Assembly (NCBI RefSeq): GCF_015706575.1
Contig: NW_024037069.1
Location: forward strand, 32,943,315-33,007,314
DNA: 64,000 bases
Direction: 5' to 3'
Origin: Patiria miniata
Taxonomy: Eukaryota; Echinodermata; Asteroidea; Valvatida; Asterinidae
Under the pieces are notes generated by a model. The model was given only the letters and a program-made list of their open reading frames with translations, searched no databases and was not told the origin of the DNA. Shown here piece after piece: positions 57,001 to 64,000 of the stretch. The position numbers were made by a program, and so were the translations under genes. Numbering within the stretch: position 1 is the stretch's first letter; every line of letters starts with the position of its first letter.

Positions 57001-57576
57001 TCTTAAATATTGTCTGTCTTTTTTTTTTAAGGAGAAAGATACCTGAAGAGGTGTGGAAAGCGAGAAGTAAGGAGCTGAACACGCACATCGACGCTAATAC
57101 CAATCTCCTTATGAGTGGCGACACAGACGGGTCGGGGTAAGGGCTTGGGGTCAAAAATAAATAGAGGGCGCCGTTGCGCAATCATAAAGGGTGTTGGCAG
57201 GAGAAACAAACCTGCACTTCCGGGTTTTTTATTCACTTTTAAATAATTATGTTAATCTAGTATAGAAAAACAAATCAAATTGTATTATTGATAAGTCATA
57301 CCAAATTGGCAAAGTGAAAATTACAAGGGCGCCTGCAATCGGCGCAGATTACGCCGCATATTGCGGAATGAGCCGATATATGAAAGCATTTTGCCTAATC
57401 TTATTTTTTGTAGGCCTATTGTTAATTTAAAACACACATTATTTTACATTCGTTTCTGTTTCCCTAGGACTATTTCATGGGAGGAATATCTGTTGGAGCA
57501 GGCATTGTTCGTCATTGCGGCTCGGCCAAATGTCGGCCCGGTTAAGCTGAATCGACGTCCAAGCTTCGCGCAGTAG
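44528..57576 (+). CDS. PHF24: PHF24 (GINIP) orthologue: PHD finger and four EF hands
   Basis: Eight exons: 44528-45079, 51113-51298, 53730-53808, 55130-55329, 55489-55661, 56090-56164, 57032-57136 and 57468-57576. All join in phase to 492 residues. The N-terminus MGVTLGKGK fits an N-myristoylation site, as in vertebrate PHF24. Residues 187-246 are a C4HC3 PHD finger (CAIC, FPCRVCTHTFHESC, WSCHDC). Four 12-residue EF loops follow: DIDSDANISLDE, DTDRTGSLSWWE, DTDGDGVITEYE and DTDGSGTISWEE. The end LLEQALFVIAARPN matches the human C-terminus as I remember it. Vertebrate GINIP binds active inhibitory G-alpha subunits and modulates neuronal G-protein signalling; that role here is inferred. The 75-bp exon 6 is a symmetric cassette, so a 467-residue form is possible. 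PHD and EF positions align along the whole human protein, so orthology is well supported. Confidence 0.88.
45158..45290. repeat. Degenerate minisatellite remnant
   Basis: CACAAGTCAATCACAAGTCA on the left and GGACTTGTGACGAACTTGT on the right: the CCDC78 minisatellite unit in both orientations within 130 bases, so a small hairpin. PHF24 intron 1. Confidence 0.6.
46258..46420 (+). repeat. Short direct repeats of a 19-bp phrase
   Basis: TGTAGCCTCAATCCTGCAAA at 46258 and 46310, and the related CTGAATCCTGCAAAATCC at 46375. No function recognised. Confidence 0.5.
48280..48740. mobile_element. Fold-back MITE with TTAA edges
   Basis: TTAA at 48280-48283 and 48737-48740. Inverted ends TTAACCCTAAAGGGGC and GGCCCTTTTAGGGTTAA. 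Interior has G and C runs and GCGACCCGAGCTGTTCTGAC, with no coding frame. Confidence 0.65.
49491..49674 (+). repeat. Two-copy 92-bp tandem duplication
   Basis: TTTGTTTCACTTCATG begins both copies (49491, 49583), and each continues GGGTTTCTAGTGGGTTGTTG. Period 92 bp. Sequence is unrelated to the 92-bp satellite in CCDC78. Confidence 0.8.
51113..51298 (+). CDS. PHF24: PHF24 exon 2 (PHD finger)
   Basis: The exon equals the zinc finger: it opens FFTDEKCAICRSQ and ends at the last zinc ligand, CHDC. Contains FPCRVCTHTFHESC. Acceptor TTCCAG, donor GTAAGT, phase 0 on both sides. Confidence 0.9.
51540..51909. mobile_element. MITE family D, copy 2
   Basis: Inverted ends AATTCGGGCTATTCACAATG and CATTGTGAATCGCCCGAATT, extended by CAGTGCGCCACCAAGAGTTT inside. 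Same family as 19787-20151. PHF24 intron 2. Confidence 0.78.
52017..52778 (-). CDS. Intronless C-type lectin with C-terminal PAN/apple-like domain
   Basis: A single 253-codon frame on the minus strand inside PHF24 intron 2. A signal peptide (residues ~1-32, core SVILSMMIVLHLLSIS) is followed by a C-type lectin domain (~35-168): CPTGWHAWGNACY, AKTICKNFGANLATPNS, GGVWIGCTDK, VWVCSGDD and the closing NIWHCSALKNVMCEKQ. The usual sugar-binding EPN or QPD motif is absent and WND is replaced by NIW, so calcium-dependent sugar binding is doubtful. Residues ~172-253 look like a PAN/apple domain (GRCLVNHT, CCIACNASPHCRSFNL, CELNNATR) with three N-glycosylation sequons. Probably a secreted recognition or matrix protein. 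Lack of introns plus antisense nesting suggests retroposition or simple gene structure; a 5' UTR intron cannot be excluded. Confidence 0.85.
   Translation of the reverse strand: MASRNSCVKFSIHTSVILSMMIVLHLLSISHGVPCGSCPTGWHAWGNACYLNIINDRLRNWGTAKTICKNFGANLATPNSAAEHDFIYDFYRSSYPNNNPSGGVWIGCTDKAQEGVWVCSGDDDSGALYRPPFQLNNPNYASNDCVAVSTHKTYNIWHCSALKNVMCEKQAPPTCRKPTSCFSVSNGRCLVNHTLDVTTTERPSRCCIACNASPHCRSFNLIGDRCELNNATRFDVDRSRYFKEIEDCIYYEL
53730..53808 (+). CDS. PHF24: PHF24 exon 3
   Basis: EDLSKLLHQDDMFELMEVFE and the first half of EF loop 1 (DIDS). Donor GTAAAG; one base carries over. Confidence 0.85.
54521..54660. mobile_element. MITE family F, copy 2
   Basis: GGCCGTTTCCCAATTACTTG at the left and AAGTTATTCGGACACGGCTT at the right, each joined to GGCTACGGCT or AGCCGTAGCC. 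Same terminal layout as 27554-27650. Confidence 0.6.
54707..55019. mobile_element. Fold-back element with GTCGACTA motifs
   Basis: Inverted ends GGCCAAGTTCGCGCAAGGAC and GTCCTTGCCCGAACTTGGCC. The interior repeats GTCGAC and TAGTCGACTA. Noncoding. Confidence 0.65.
55130..55329 (+). CDS. PHF24: PHF24 exon 4
   Basis: Completes EF loop 1 (DANISLDEF) and encodes EF loop 2 DTDRTGSLSWWE, then FLSHEAVRRL. Donor GTGGGT. Confidence 0.88.
55489..55661 (+). CDS. PHF24: PHF24 exon 5
   Basis: EF loop 3 DTDGDGVITEYE, then ARRAYRSWYSHFIPDPNE. The frame stays open to TGA at 55690, but GTACGG at 55662 is the donor in phase with the next exons. Confidence 0.85.
56090..56164 (+). CDS. PHF24: PHF24 exon 6 (75-bp cassette)
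   Basis: After TTTCTTAG. Acidic linker SPSESEFDDLPNGKSRDELD and EDNE. Two bases carried in and two out, so skipping keeps frame. Donor GTTTGT is weak. Confidence 0.65.
56555..56639 (+). CDS. PHF24: PHF24 candidate alternative terminal exon
   Basis: Acceptor TTGACAG. Joined to exon 6 (or 5), the frame reads SDSGTNYYQEEENDRL, then VESLDIESTFVP and TGA at 56637-56639. The phase fits exactly. It would remove EF hand 4 and the conserved C-terminus. No clear poly(A) signal close by. Confidence 0.35.
57032..57136 (+). CDS. PHF24: PHF24 exon 7
   Basis: Acceptor TTTTTTTTAAG. RRKIPEEVWKARSKEL, then the first part of EF loop 4 (DTDGSG). Donor GTAAGG. Confidence 0.82.
57468..57576 (+). CDS. PHF24: PHF24 exon 8 (terminal)
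   Basis: Completes EF loop 4 (TISWEEYLLEQ) and ends ALFVIAARPNVGPVKLNRRP, then SFAQ and TAG at 57574-57576. Confidence 0.88.
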
Positions 57577-57614
57577 TCTGATCAAGGCCTCAAAACATTT
57601 GAAAATCGTGTAGA

Positions 57615-57620
57615 AATAAA
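57615..57620 (+). promoter_or_regulatory. Poly(A) signal of PHF24
   Basis: AATAAA 39 bases after the stop codon, before the MITE at 57652. Implies a very short 3' UTR. Confidence 0.6.
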
Positions 57621-57651
57621 ACACTGCGACCTAAACATACCTATTGGCAGC

Positions 57652-58161
57652 TTAAAGGGAATGTACAACATTTGCTTTTACTGCAATTTTCAGAAATAAA
57701 TGGATTTGGAGGATTTATAGCAACTATTGTTAAACTGACTTAATTGTTTCGCTTTTTGGGCTTGTAGATGCTGGAAAAACCAAGAAAACCAATCATGTTC
57801 TTATAGTCTGGCTCCCTGGCCCCACTTAAGATAAAACTCAGAGCAAGTTATATGCTTTGGTGAATTGTAAGGTCAGGGAATCAGTCTAGCGGGTAATCAA
57901 TTGCAAAGAAAATGCGGAATAACTAAATTTGAAAAATTAAGAGCAGTACGTTTTTGAAAAAAACAAACAGTTTTCTTCAACGCTGGTCGGCCGACCAGCG
58001 TCGGAAAAAAAAACTTTTTTCATGAAAATGTCTGCACACCAGGAGCCAAGATTTTACAGGATGCTTTAGACTGTCATTCCCTAACAATCCAGTAAGGTAT
58101 CTCGTAATAATTTTGATCATTTCGTTTTTTGATGTTTGCACATGTTGTATCTTCCCTTTAA
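57652..58161. mobile_element. MITE family A, copy 4
   Basis: TTAA at both edges. Ends AAAGGGAATGTACAACATTT and ACATGTTGTATCTTCCCTTT. Palindrome GGTCGGCCGACC at about 57984. Inserted about 75 bases past the PHF24 stop. Confidence 0.82.
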
Positions 58162-58385
58162 TGCCTGGTATTGATCCAAACCTGCATATTATTGGGAGGG
58201 ATGGACGGAGCTACCGTCTAGCTAGTGTTTTAAATAAACAGATCTAATTGAACCCTTTAAAACAGTTGATAAAATTACACACAAATTGATGAGGTTTGCT
58301 TTCTGAATTTAATGATTTATTTCTTCCTGTTATTTCGTCTTTGCCGTAGCCCAATAATTTTTGATCCGCCAGCCGGGCTACTTAA

Positions 58386-58507
58386 GGAATAGTCATGGGC
58401 GTCGCCAGGATTTTTTCTAGAGGGGGGCAAACATTTTTTTGAGGGGGCAAGTTCCCCCCTTGCCCCCCCCCCCCCCCCCCCCCCCTCGCGACGCCCATGG
58501 GAATAGT
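58386..58507. mobile_element. Very short hAT-type MITE with 8-bp target duplication
   Basis: Element 58394-58499 (106 bp) with ends CATGGGCGTCGC and GCGACGCCCATG, flanked by perfect GGAATAGT repeats (58386-58393, 58500-58507). Interior is mostly G and C runs. Confidence 0.8.
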
Positions 58508-59421
58508 TTGACTAGCCCCGCCGCTGTTTTGACTAGCATTTGGCTAGCGGGTTACCGCTAATTTCGAACCCCGAGTGTATGTATAGAACATGTATTCATG
58601 TAATTATAATAGCCCCTAGATTTTTACTAGAATAATGAATACAGAAAACAACTGCTTGCGATAATCAGTTTTATTTTAATATTAATAAAGACTAACATTG
58701 ATGTTTAAATTGTGATCTTCAATAACGGAGAAATAAACATGATTTTAAATAACGGAGAAATATATTTTGCAAATTTGTTATTCCTTAAACTTTTGGAAGT
58801 AGACCTAGTATAACTATTATAATGATTATTTAAAATAAAAGGAATACAAATTGTTCGATTAAATTTGGATCCAACAAGGCGCACATCAGTCTTAGCCATC
58901 ATATTAAGATTCAAGATTCAAATTTTTATTAGTCATTTGAGTCAAAATCAAACATGAAATTCACAAATAAAACAATAAAAACAGCAATAGATTGCACAAA
59001 TCACATATTTTTATATTAATTAATACACTTGCCCTGGACGAAAACTAAATAAGATGGGTTTGCTGACAAATTTGGAGAAAAAAAATCGGAATCAGGTCCA
59101 AACATTGTAATCTTAAATTTGGATATCCACATTTCTTCACACGTTCTTCTAGTTATGGTAAACAGCGCCACCTATCGACAGCCCGTGAACACGCCCTCAA
59201 CGTTGGCTCAGTGTATCCTTTAGTCTGGTTACCGGATTTCGTTTGATGAACGACGTACATTTTTGAACAAAAAAATAGGAAACCATACCCGGTGTTGCTA
59301 CAGATGAAACTGGCGAGGAAAAATGCCGGTAAACGTGTTTTAAGTTGCAGCTGTTTGCCCCCTTTTTTTGTTGATGTCATCATGTTTTTTCAGGCACAAA
59401 AGACAACGTGAAAAGGTCGAT
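58508..59421. other. Intergenic DNA between PHF24 and MPV17L2
   Basis: AT-rich, no gene. The last 250 bases should include the MPV17L2 promoter; no TATA box stands out. An acceptor-like TTTTTTCAG at 59385-59393 would allow a 5' UTR intron. Confidence 0.4.
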
Positions 59422-59674
59422 ATGATTGGGGTCATTCGAACCCTCACTAAACGGATGTTTTCGCCGAAATATCTGTTGCTAACGAACACAGTTTCCAGCG
59501 GCGTGTTGTTATCGCTAGGCGATATTTTACAACAGTTCAACGAACGTCGGATAGCCAGGAAAAAGTTACTTTTGAAAGTAAATGCTGCCTCAGCCTCAGG
59601 GACTGTCGACCATATACATGTAGGAGAGGACGATGTACGGGGAGCAGTACCCGCATTTAACTGGATTCGGACAG
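59422..59674 (+). CDS. MPV17L2: MPV17L2 exon 1
   Basis: Start ATG at 59422, chosen because it matches the length of the vertebrate N-terminus. Ends VPAFNWIRTG across GTGAGC; one base carries over. Confidence 0.82.
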
Positions 59675-62600
59675 GTGAGCGTTGATTGAAAAAAAAGGAC
59701 ATTTAGGGGCTTATGCCTATGCTATGGCTGCCTACCGGTTGCGTATGCTCGCTAGCTGCTTTAGCAGTTCAGCATGTTCAGCTTGTTTGTACTATGACTG
59801 AAGCCATATGTTAGCCCCATGCCCACCAGTGTGGCTCAGATATTGCAGCACTGTATCCTTCCTTCGCCACACATCCCGTTCACCCAGACAAATGCCAGAG
59901 GGCAGAGAAATTGTCAACCATGATTCATGAATGCATGCGAGAAACTGTATAGTTTACTGCCCTTTAACGTGTTTATGTAGGCCTAGTAATGATTGTATTC
60001 TGTTGGCTGGTACGGTACTAAAAACTGCAGGGAATCATCAAAATAGAACAACGGTGATCTCGCTGATTCGGCTGAAAATGTGTGTGCATGAAATGACCTG
60101 CCTAGTAGTAGGCCTAGTCTGGAACCTCCAAAGTGCAATGTGAATTTCCGTATAACCAAGCATTCAGGAACCCACAGCCAGTTACGAGTTATGAAGGGGG
60201 GGGGGGGGGGGGATGGGGGGGGGGAGACATGTCCACTGTCCAGGTATAAAAGGACTAAATCCTAAATGGGTCAATATAAAAATACGATTATAAATATGAA
60301 GTGTTTATGTTACCGAGAGCCAGTCCCACATTTGTTTCTGTTCAGAAGCTGGCACATTGTATAGTGCCCTAATGTACACAGTAGGCGTACACAATGTAAG
60401 ATATTAAATTTCCATCTCAACTCGAAGGAATATGTGGCCTAGTGGATAACGCGCTATGCTCGTAGTCGTCATGACCTGGATTAAGTTCAAGTCCTGGCCT
60501 AGTCCGAAAATTTGGGACTCTCAATACTGTGTACATGAGAGTCCCAAAACTTAAGGTATGAAAACATGCAAAACAAGAAAATAGACTGGCACCTAAAACA
60601 ACCAGTCCAACACAGCTTCAGTACTGCATCAATCAACCATGCCAAAAGAATTTAAGAAACATGTGGTATGAAGCGGGAATTAGTCTCAATTTACTACACA
60701 TTTCTCCATAGTCAAGCCACCAGACTATTGACACTGAATGAAGAGGTCAGTCTTTTCAAATAGTTGGACCATGGTTTGACATATGTACCAGTATAGTAGT
60801 AGTTGAGAAATTATTCGCACATGGTGTTTCCGCAAACCTTTCATTATTTAGCCCCATTTTGAAATTACTTGACTTCCTTCTCATGTGCAAAATATTGAAG
60901 AAAAGTCTCCTTTAAAAATTGAATTGAGTCTGCAAACTTGGTTGGTGAAATACTGAGGACATTTTCTTTGCCCCAGTGGAATTTTTGGAGAAATTTGCTG
61001 GCTAAAGTGTGAGTAAAGTGGGCCTGATTTAGTTTTGTACATTTCAGAGCACTCCAGAGCCCTATCTGGTCCCGGCCCTGCCAGATGTTCTGGTTTTTTT
61101 TTTATTCTCACAAACAAGGAAGAGTAGATCTCACTTACTGTTTAAAATCGAATCGTACATTTAATTGCAGAATATACCATCTTCATTGTCTGATTCGTGG
61201 CTCCAGAGGATTATTTTTTAAGGATAATAGAGCAAAGTAACAAAATAAAACAGTTTCTCATCCCCGCTCGCTTCCTGCAAATTTCATAAAGGATGCAGCG
61301 AAAGCTTTCCTGGGTTCCCCTCTTTGTCATGTCTTGAAACTGACCTCATGAAGTATCTAACGCATAGCTCATTTATTTCTCTTTGTCTTTATACTTGCAG
61401 GTAGAATGTTGACAATAGGGATCCTTCTTGGGCCTCTCAACCACTACTGGTATCTAGCCCTCGACAAGTTCCTTCCGGGTGTGAAAGCAAGAACTGTAGC
61501 CAAGAAAATTCTTTTAGATGAGCTTATAGCGTCACCAGTCATGACTTCAACATTTTTCGTCGGTAAGTTGATCTTGGAGAAGAACTATCAAACTATTGAG
61601 TCAAAATAAAATACAAAAGAAACCAAACAAAATCCCTTTGGTACAGGTACCTATGATTAGTCATGGGTGTGAGAAATCCTGCAAGCCCCAGTCCCCTACC
61701 CTACTCCCCACCCCAATCCCGGCCCCCACTCCAACTCCAACCCCCACCCAGTGGCGTAACCACGGGAGGGGGGCGGGTTTGGGGCACTTAGGCCCTCCCC
61801 CCACCCCCCCCCCCCCCCAGTTAAAATGCTGAATTTACAAAAAAAAGTAAACAAAATTATGTACACTGCACTGTTAAAATGTGCCTTCAGTACTCCCTTT
61901 GGAAAACTTTGTGCACCACCATGTGCCCCCATAAGTTTAAAGGGAAGATACAACATTTGCAAACATCAAAAAAACGAAATGATCAAATTTTCATGAAATA
62001 CCATACAGAATTGTTAAGGATTGACAGTCTAAAGCATCCTGTAAAATTTTGGCTCCTGGTGTGCTGACATTTTCAAGAAAACTGTATTTTTCCAACGCTG
62101 GTCGGCCGACCAGCATAGGAAAAACTGTATTTTTCCAATGCTGGTCGGCCGACCAGTGTAGGAAAAAAACTGGTTGTTTTCAAAAACTGCTCCTAATTTT
62201 TCATATTTAGTTATTCCGCAGTTTCCTTGCAATTGATTAAACACATGTGAAGGGGTACAAGCCTGCTAGAGTGAATCTTTGACCTTACAATTCCTCAATG
62301 GGGTCAGGGAACCAGACTACAAGAACTTGATTGGTTTTCTTGGTTTTTTCCAGCATTAACAAGCCCAAACCGTGAAACAAGTCAGTTCAACAATGTTTGC
62401 TATAACAGACACAACAGAGTCAGTCATTTATTGTTTCGGCTCTGTTTTCTTCACTGAATTGGAGCCTTGGGTTACAGTGCGCCCTCTGGTGACCATGACA
62501 GATATTTATCATGTATGGATACCTGTTCATAATATAAACGTCAAAACTGCTAAAGAGATTTCTTTTGTGTTGAAAGCCGTGAGCCCTCTATTGACATGTC

Positions 62601-62908
62601 ACGGTATGACTTTTGTGCTCTTTATATTTTTGGGTTTCATTTGTTTTCTTAAAATGTGCTTCAAAACTTTCATTTGTGTTAATTTGTCTGTCCCCTGTTG
62701 TTGGTTTTCAATTATTAACAGGTGATATATTGTACATTTGTATAATAAATTTTAACATTACATTTAATATATTGTGTTTGTAGTATGACACCCTGGTCTG
62801 ATAAAGTCAATTTTCCCTGGTTTCAACTTAGGCATGGGGTTACTAGAAGGAAAGACACTGGCTGAAAGTGTTGATGTGCTAAAAAAGAAATTCTTAACTG
62901 TTTACATG
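59422..62908 (+). CDS. MPV17L2: MPV17L2 orthologue, 3' end beyond window
   Basis: Exons 59422-59674, 61401-61562 and 62832-62908 join in phase to 164 residues. The family run is YLLLTNTVSSGVLLSLGD, then LGPLNHYWYLALDKFLPG, KKILLDELIASPV and FFVGMGLLEGKTLAESVDVL. These align in order with human MPV17L2 (206 residues, from memory) rather than MPV17 or PXMP2. The N-terminus MIGVIRTLTKRMF is basic and suits mitochondrial targeting. A ~25-residue insertion (around LKVNAASASGTVDHIH) lengthens the first loop. MPV17L2 is an inner mitochondrial membrane protein needed for mitoribosome assembly. About 40 residues, including the family's W-x-x-W-P-x-x-Q region, must lie in an exon past 64000. An in-frame upstream ATG at 59374 is a possible alternative start. 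Confidence 0.85.
60425..60558 (+). repeat. tRNA-like SINE head joined to hairpin repeat, copy 2
   Basis: GTGGCCTAGTGGATAACGCG is an A-box-like tRNA head, followed by AAGTTCAAGTCCTGGCC as B box. It leads into TTTGGGACTCTCAATACTGT (60502-60558), the reverse complement of 33056-33112. Confidence 0.55.
60797..60850 (+). repeat. Fragment of the stem-loop repeat of 28855-28985
   Basis: GAAATTATTCGCACATGGTG then TTTCCGCAAACCTTTCATTA matches the minus strand of 28855-28905. The histone-like stem-loop part is missing. Confidence 0.65.
61401..61562 (+). CDS. MPV17L2: MPV17L2 exon 2
   Basis: RMLTIGILLGPLNHYWYLAL, the family signature, then DELIASPVMTSTFFV. Acceptor ACTTGCAG, donor GTAAGT. Confidence 0.88.
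61748..61830 (+). mobile_element. Probable hAT-type MITE fragment
   Basis: CAGTGGCGTAACCACGGGAG followed by G and C runs resembles the short hAT elements at 8501 and 58394. No right terminus or target duplication could be placed. Confidence 0.35.
61937..62412. mobile_element. MITE family A, copy 5 (inverted, truncated)
   Basis: Starts TTAAAGGGAAGATACAACAT and runs in the opposite sense to copies 1-4. It has two palindromes CTGGTCGGCCGACCAG (62098-62113, 62141-62156) through a 43-bp internal duplication. The far end stops near 62412 without the terminal repeat. Confidence 0.75.
62475..62494 (-). promoter_or_regulatory. Candidate CTCF-type site
   Basis: On the minus strand GGTCACCAGAGGGCGCACTG matches the core of the CTCF consensus (CACCAG then AGGGCGC). 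It lies in MPV17L2 intron 2. Binding is not shown by sequence alone. Confidence 0.35.
62832..62908 (+). CDS. MPV17L2: MPV17L2 exon 3
   Basis: GMGLLEGKTLAESVDVLKKK, then FLTVYM, ending in phase 0 at donor GTAAGT (62909). The next exon is outside the window. Confidence 0.87.
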
Positions 62909-64000
62909 GTAAGTACATTCAGTCTTAGAAACTTTGAAGCAGTGAGCATAGGCTTAAGCAGCCCAGACAGCATATATCATTCAGATGGACAGGGCCCGAT
63001 GTCATAGGTTTGCTAAGCACACGATCTTCTGCTAACAGAGCCTCCGTCTATATCATGGAGACCGTAAGCAGTAAGCACACGAAAGACACTCTTACCTCAG
63101 AGGAAAAAGTTGCTTAAATTAGTGACGTAACAATAGAAATCTCCACTGGCAAGCAACCATTAGCTCATTCACGCCATGAAATAACGCTTAAGGTTTGCAC
63201 AATTTTCTGCTATAGTTGGCACAACGTTTCTGCTTACTGTTAAGCAGTATTATAGAATTGGGCCCCGGTTTGAATCAGTCGTAGTATATTCTTTTACTGT
63301 ACATTGAACTCTGCATCTTTCTGTGCTGATGGCTCAGTGAAATTGTCCTAGATCTCAAGCCAAAGGAAATGGGCAGGGCTGCATTGTTTTGCTAGTTTAA
63401 TTTTACTATCTAAAATAATGCAAACATGATTTAAAAGGTGATAATAAACAATATTTGCTTTTGCTGTAATTTTCAAAAATGCATGAATTTGGGGGTTTGT
63501 ATTTCATAGCAAACATTTCTATGCTGTTTAAAGTTTCATTTTCATAGATGCTAGAAAATCAAGAAAAAAAGGTTGTTCTTGCATCTTGTCATGGGCCGAT
63601 TTTTTCGTGTGATGTCTCAGGGAAAACTCATGCTAGAAAATGATCAATTCAATTTGAAAATCTATTTTTCAAGGTACCACACCCGAAAAGCACGTAAACA
63701 CCAGCTTTAAGTTGTTTTTCATTAGTGAACAGATTCATCATTTGACCATTGCAATGCTGCAATGCATTATTTACATTCTCATCAAACTACGGGCTAGCTC
63801 GTGAATATATGCTCTGTAATTGTTAGCTTTATAATGGCAAATACATGTACATCCAAACCGTCACGCGTATACACGTACATGTCATGTGTTTGATCTATGT
63901 GCATTTACACGTACAATCATCATATTGAATTGCTTGCTTGCTAAATATGTGTGAAATCAGTAAAAGCAATATATTTGAATGCATTTGTTACCCCTGTATA
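62909..64000 (+). other. MPV17L2 intron 3 (to window edge) with partial MITE family A
   Basis: 63436-63700 is a diverged partial family A element (ACAATATTTGCTTTTGCTGT, then TTTCATAGATGCTAGAAAAT). The rest is AT-rich with nothing recognised. Confidence 0.5.

Noticed and set aside
59374-59421. Upstream ATG 59374 as MPV17L2 start
   Set aside because: Adds a cysteine- and lysine-rich stretch not seen in the family, and an acceptor-like TTTTTTCAG lies between; kept only as an alternative.

Overview
The window looks like nuclear DNA of an invertebrate deuterostome, most likely an echinoderm; this is an inference. The genes have many small exons with GT/AG introns. Intergenic and intronic DNA is AT-rich and full of short non-autonomous elements, tRNA-derived SINEs and minisatellites. 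The palindrome TAGGCCTA is frequent, as I recall from echinoderm genomes. No prokaryotic, viral or autonomous transposon coding sequence was recognised.

Layout. 1-115 (minus): signal-peptide exon of a secreted protein that runs off the left edge. 116-4900: no gene seen. 4903-4978: TATA box with a short orphan first exon. 6459-13000 (plus): gene for a discoidin (F5/8 type C) domain protein; its last exon is duplicated and the proximal copy (9181-9321) is frameshifted. 13000-17000: repeats and fold-back elements. 17049-40698 (plus): a 20-exon CCDC78 orthologue encoding about 921 residues, whose first ~345 residues form a divergent kinesin motor that human CCDC78 lacks as I remember it. Its introns hold a ~5 kb, 92-bp satellite array and two oppositely oriented arrays of one minisatellite. 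40700-43800: intergenic MITEs. 44528-57576 (plus): PHF24 (GINIP) orthologue with a PHD finger and four canonical EF-hand loops. Its second intron holds an intronless antisense C-type lectin gene (52017-52778). 59422-62908 (plus): first three coding exons of an MPV17L2 orthologue; the C-terminal exon lies past the right edge.

The genes do not form an operon and share no pathway. CCDC78 belongs to centriole and deuterosome biology, PHF24 to inhibitory G-protein signalling, MPV17L2 to mitochondrial ribosome assembly, and the lectin and discoidin proteins are probably secreted. What unites the window is repeat structure: several MITE families flanked by TTAA recur in different introns, often in both orientations, and a 9-bp motif (AGAGGGCGC) like the CTCF core occurs far more often than chance.

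Exon models rest on open frames, splice-site sequence, phase agreement across every junction, and remembered family features. No transcript data or database search was available.
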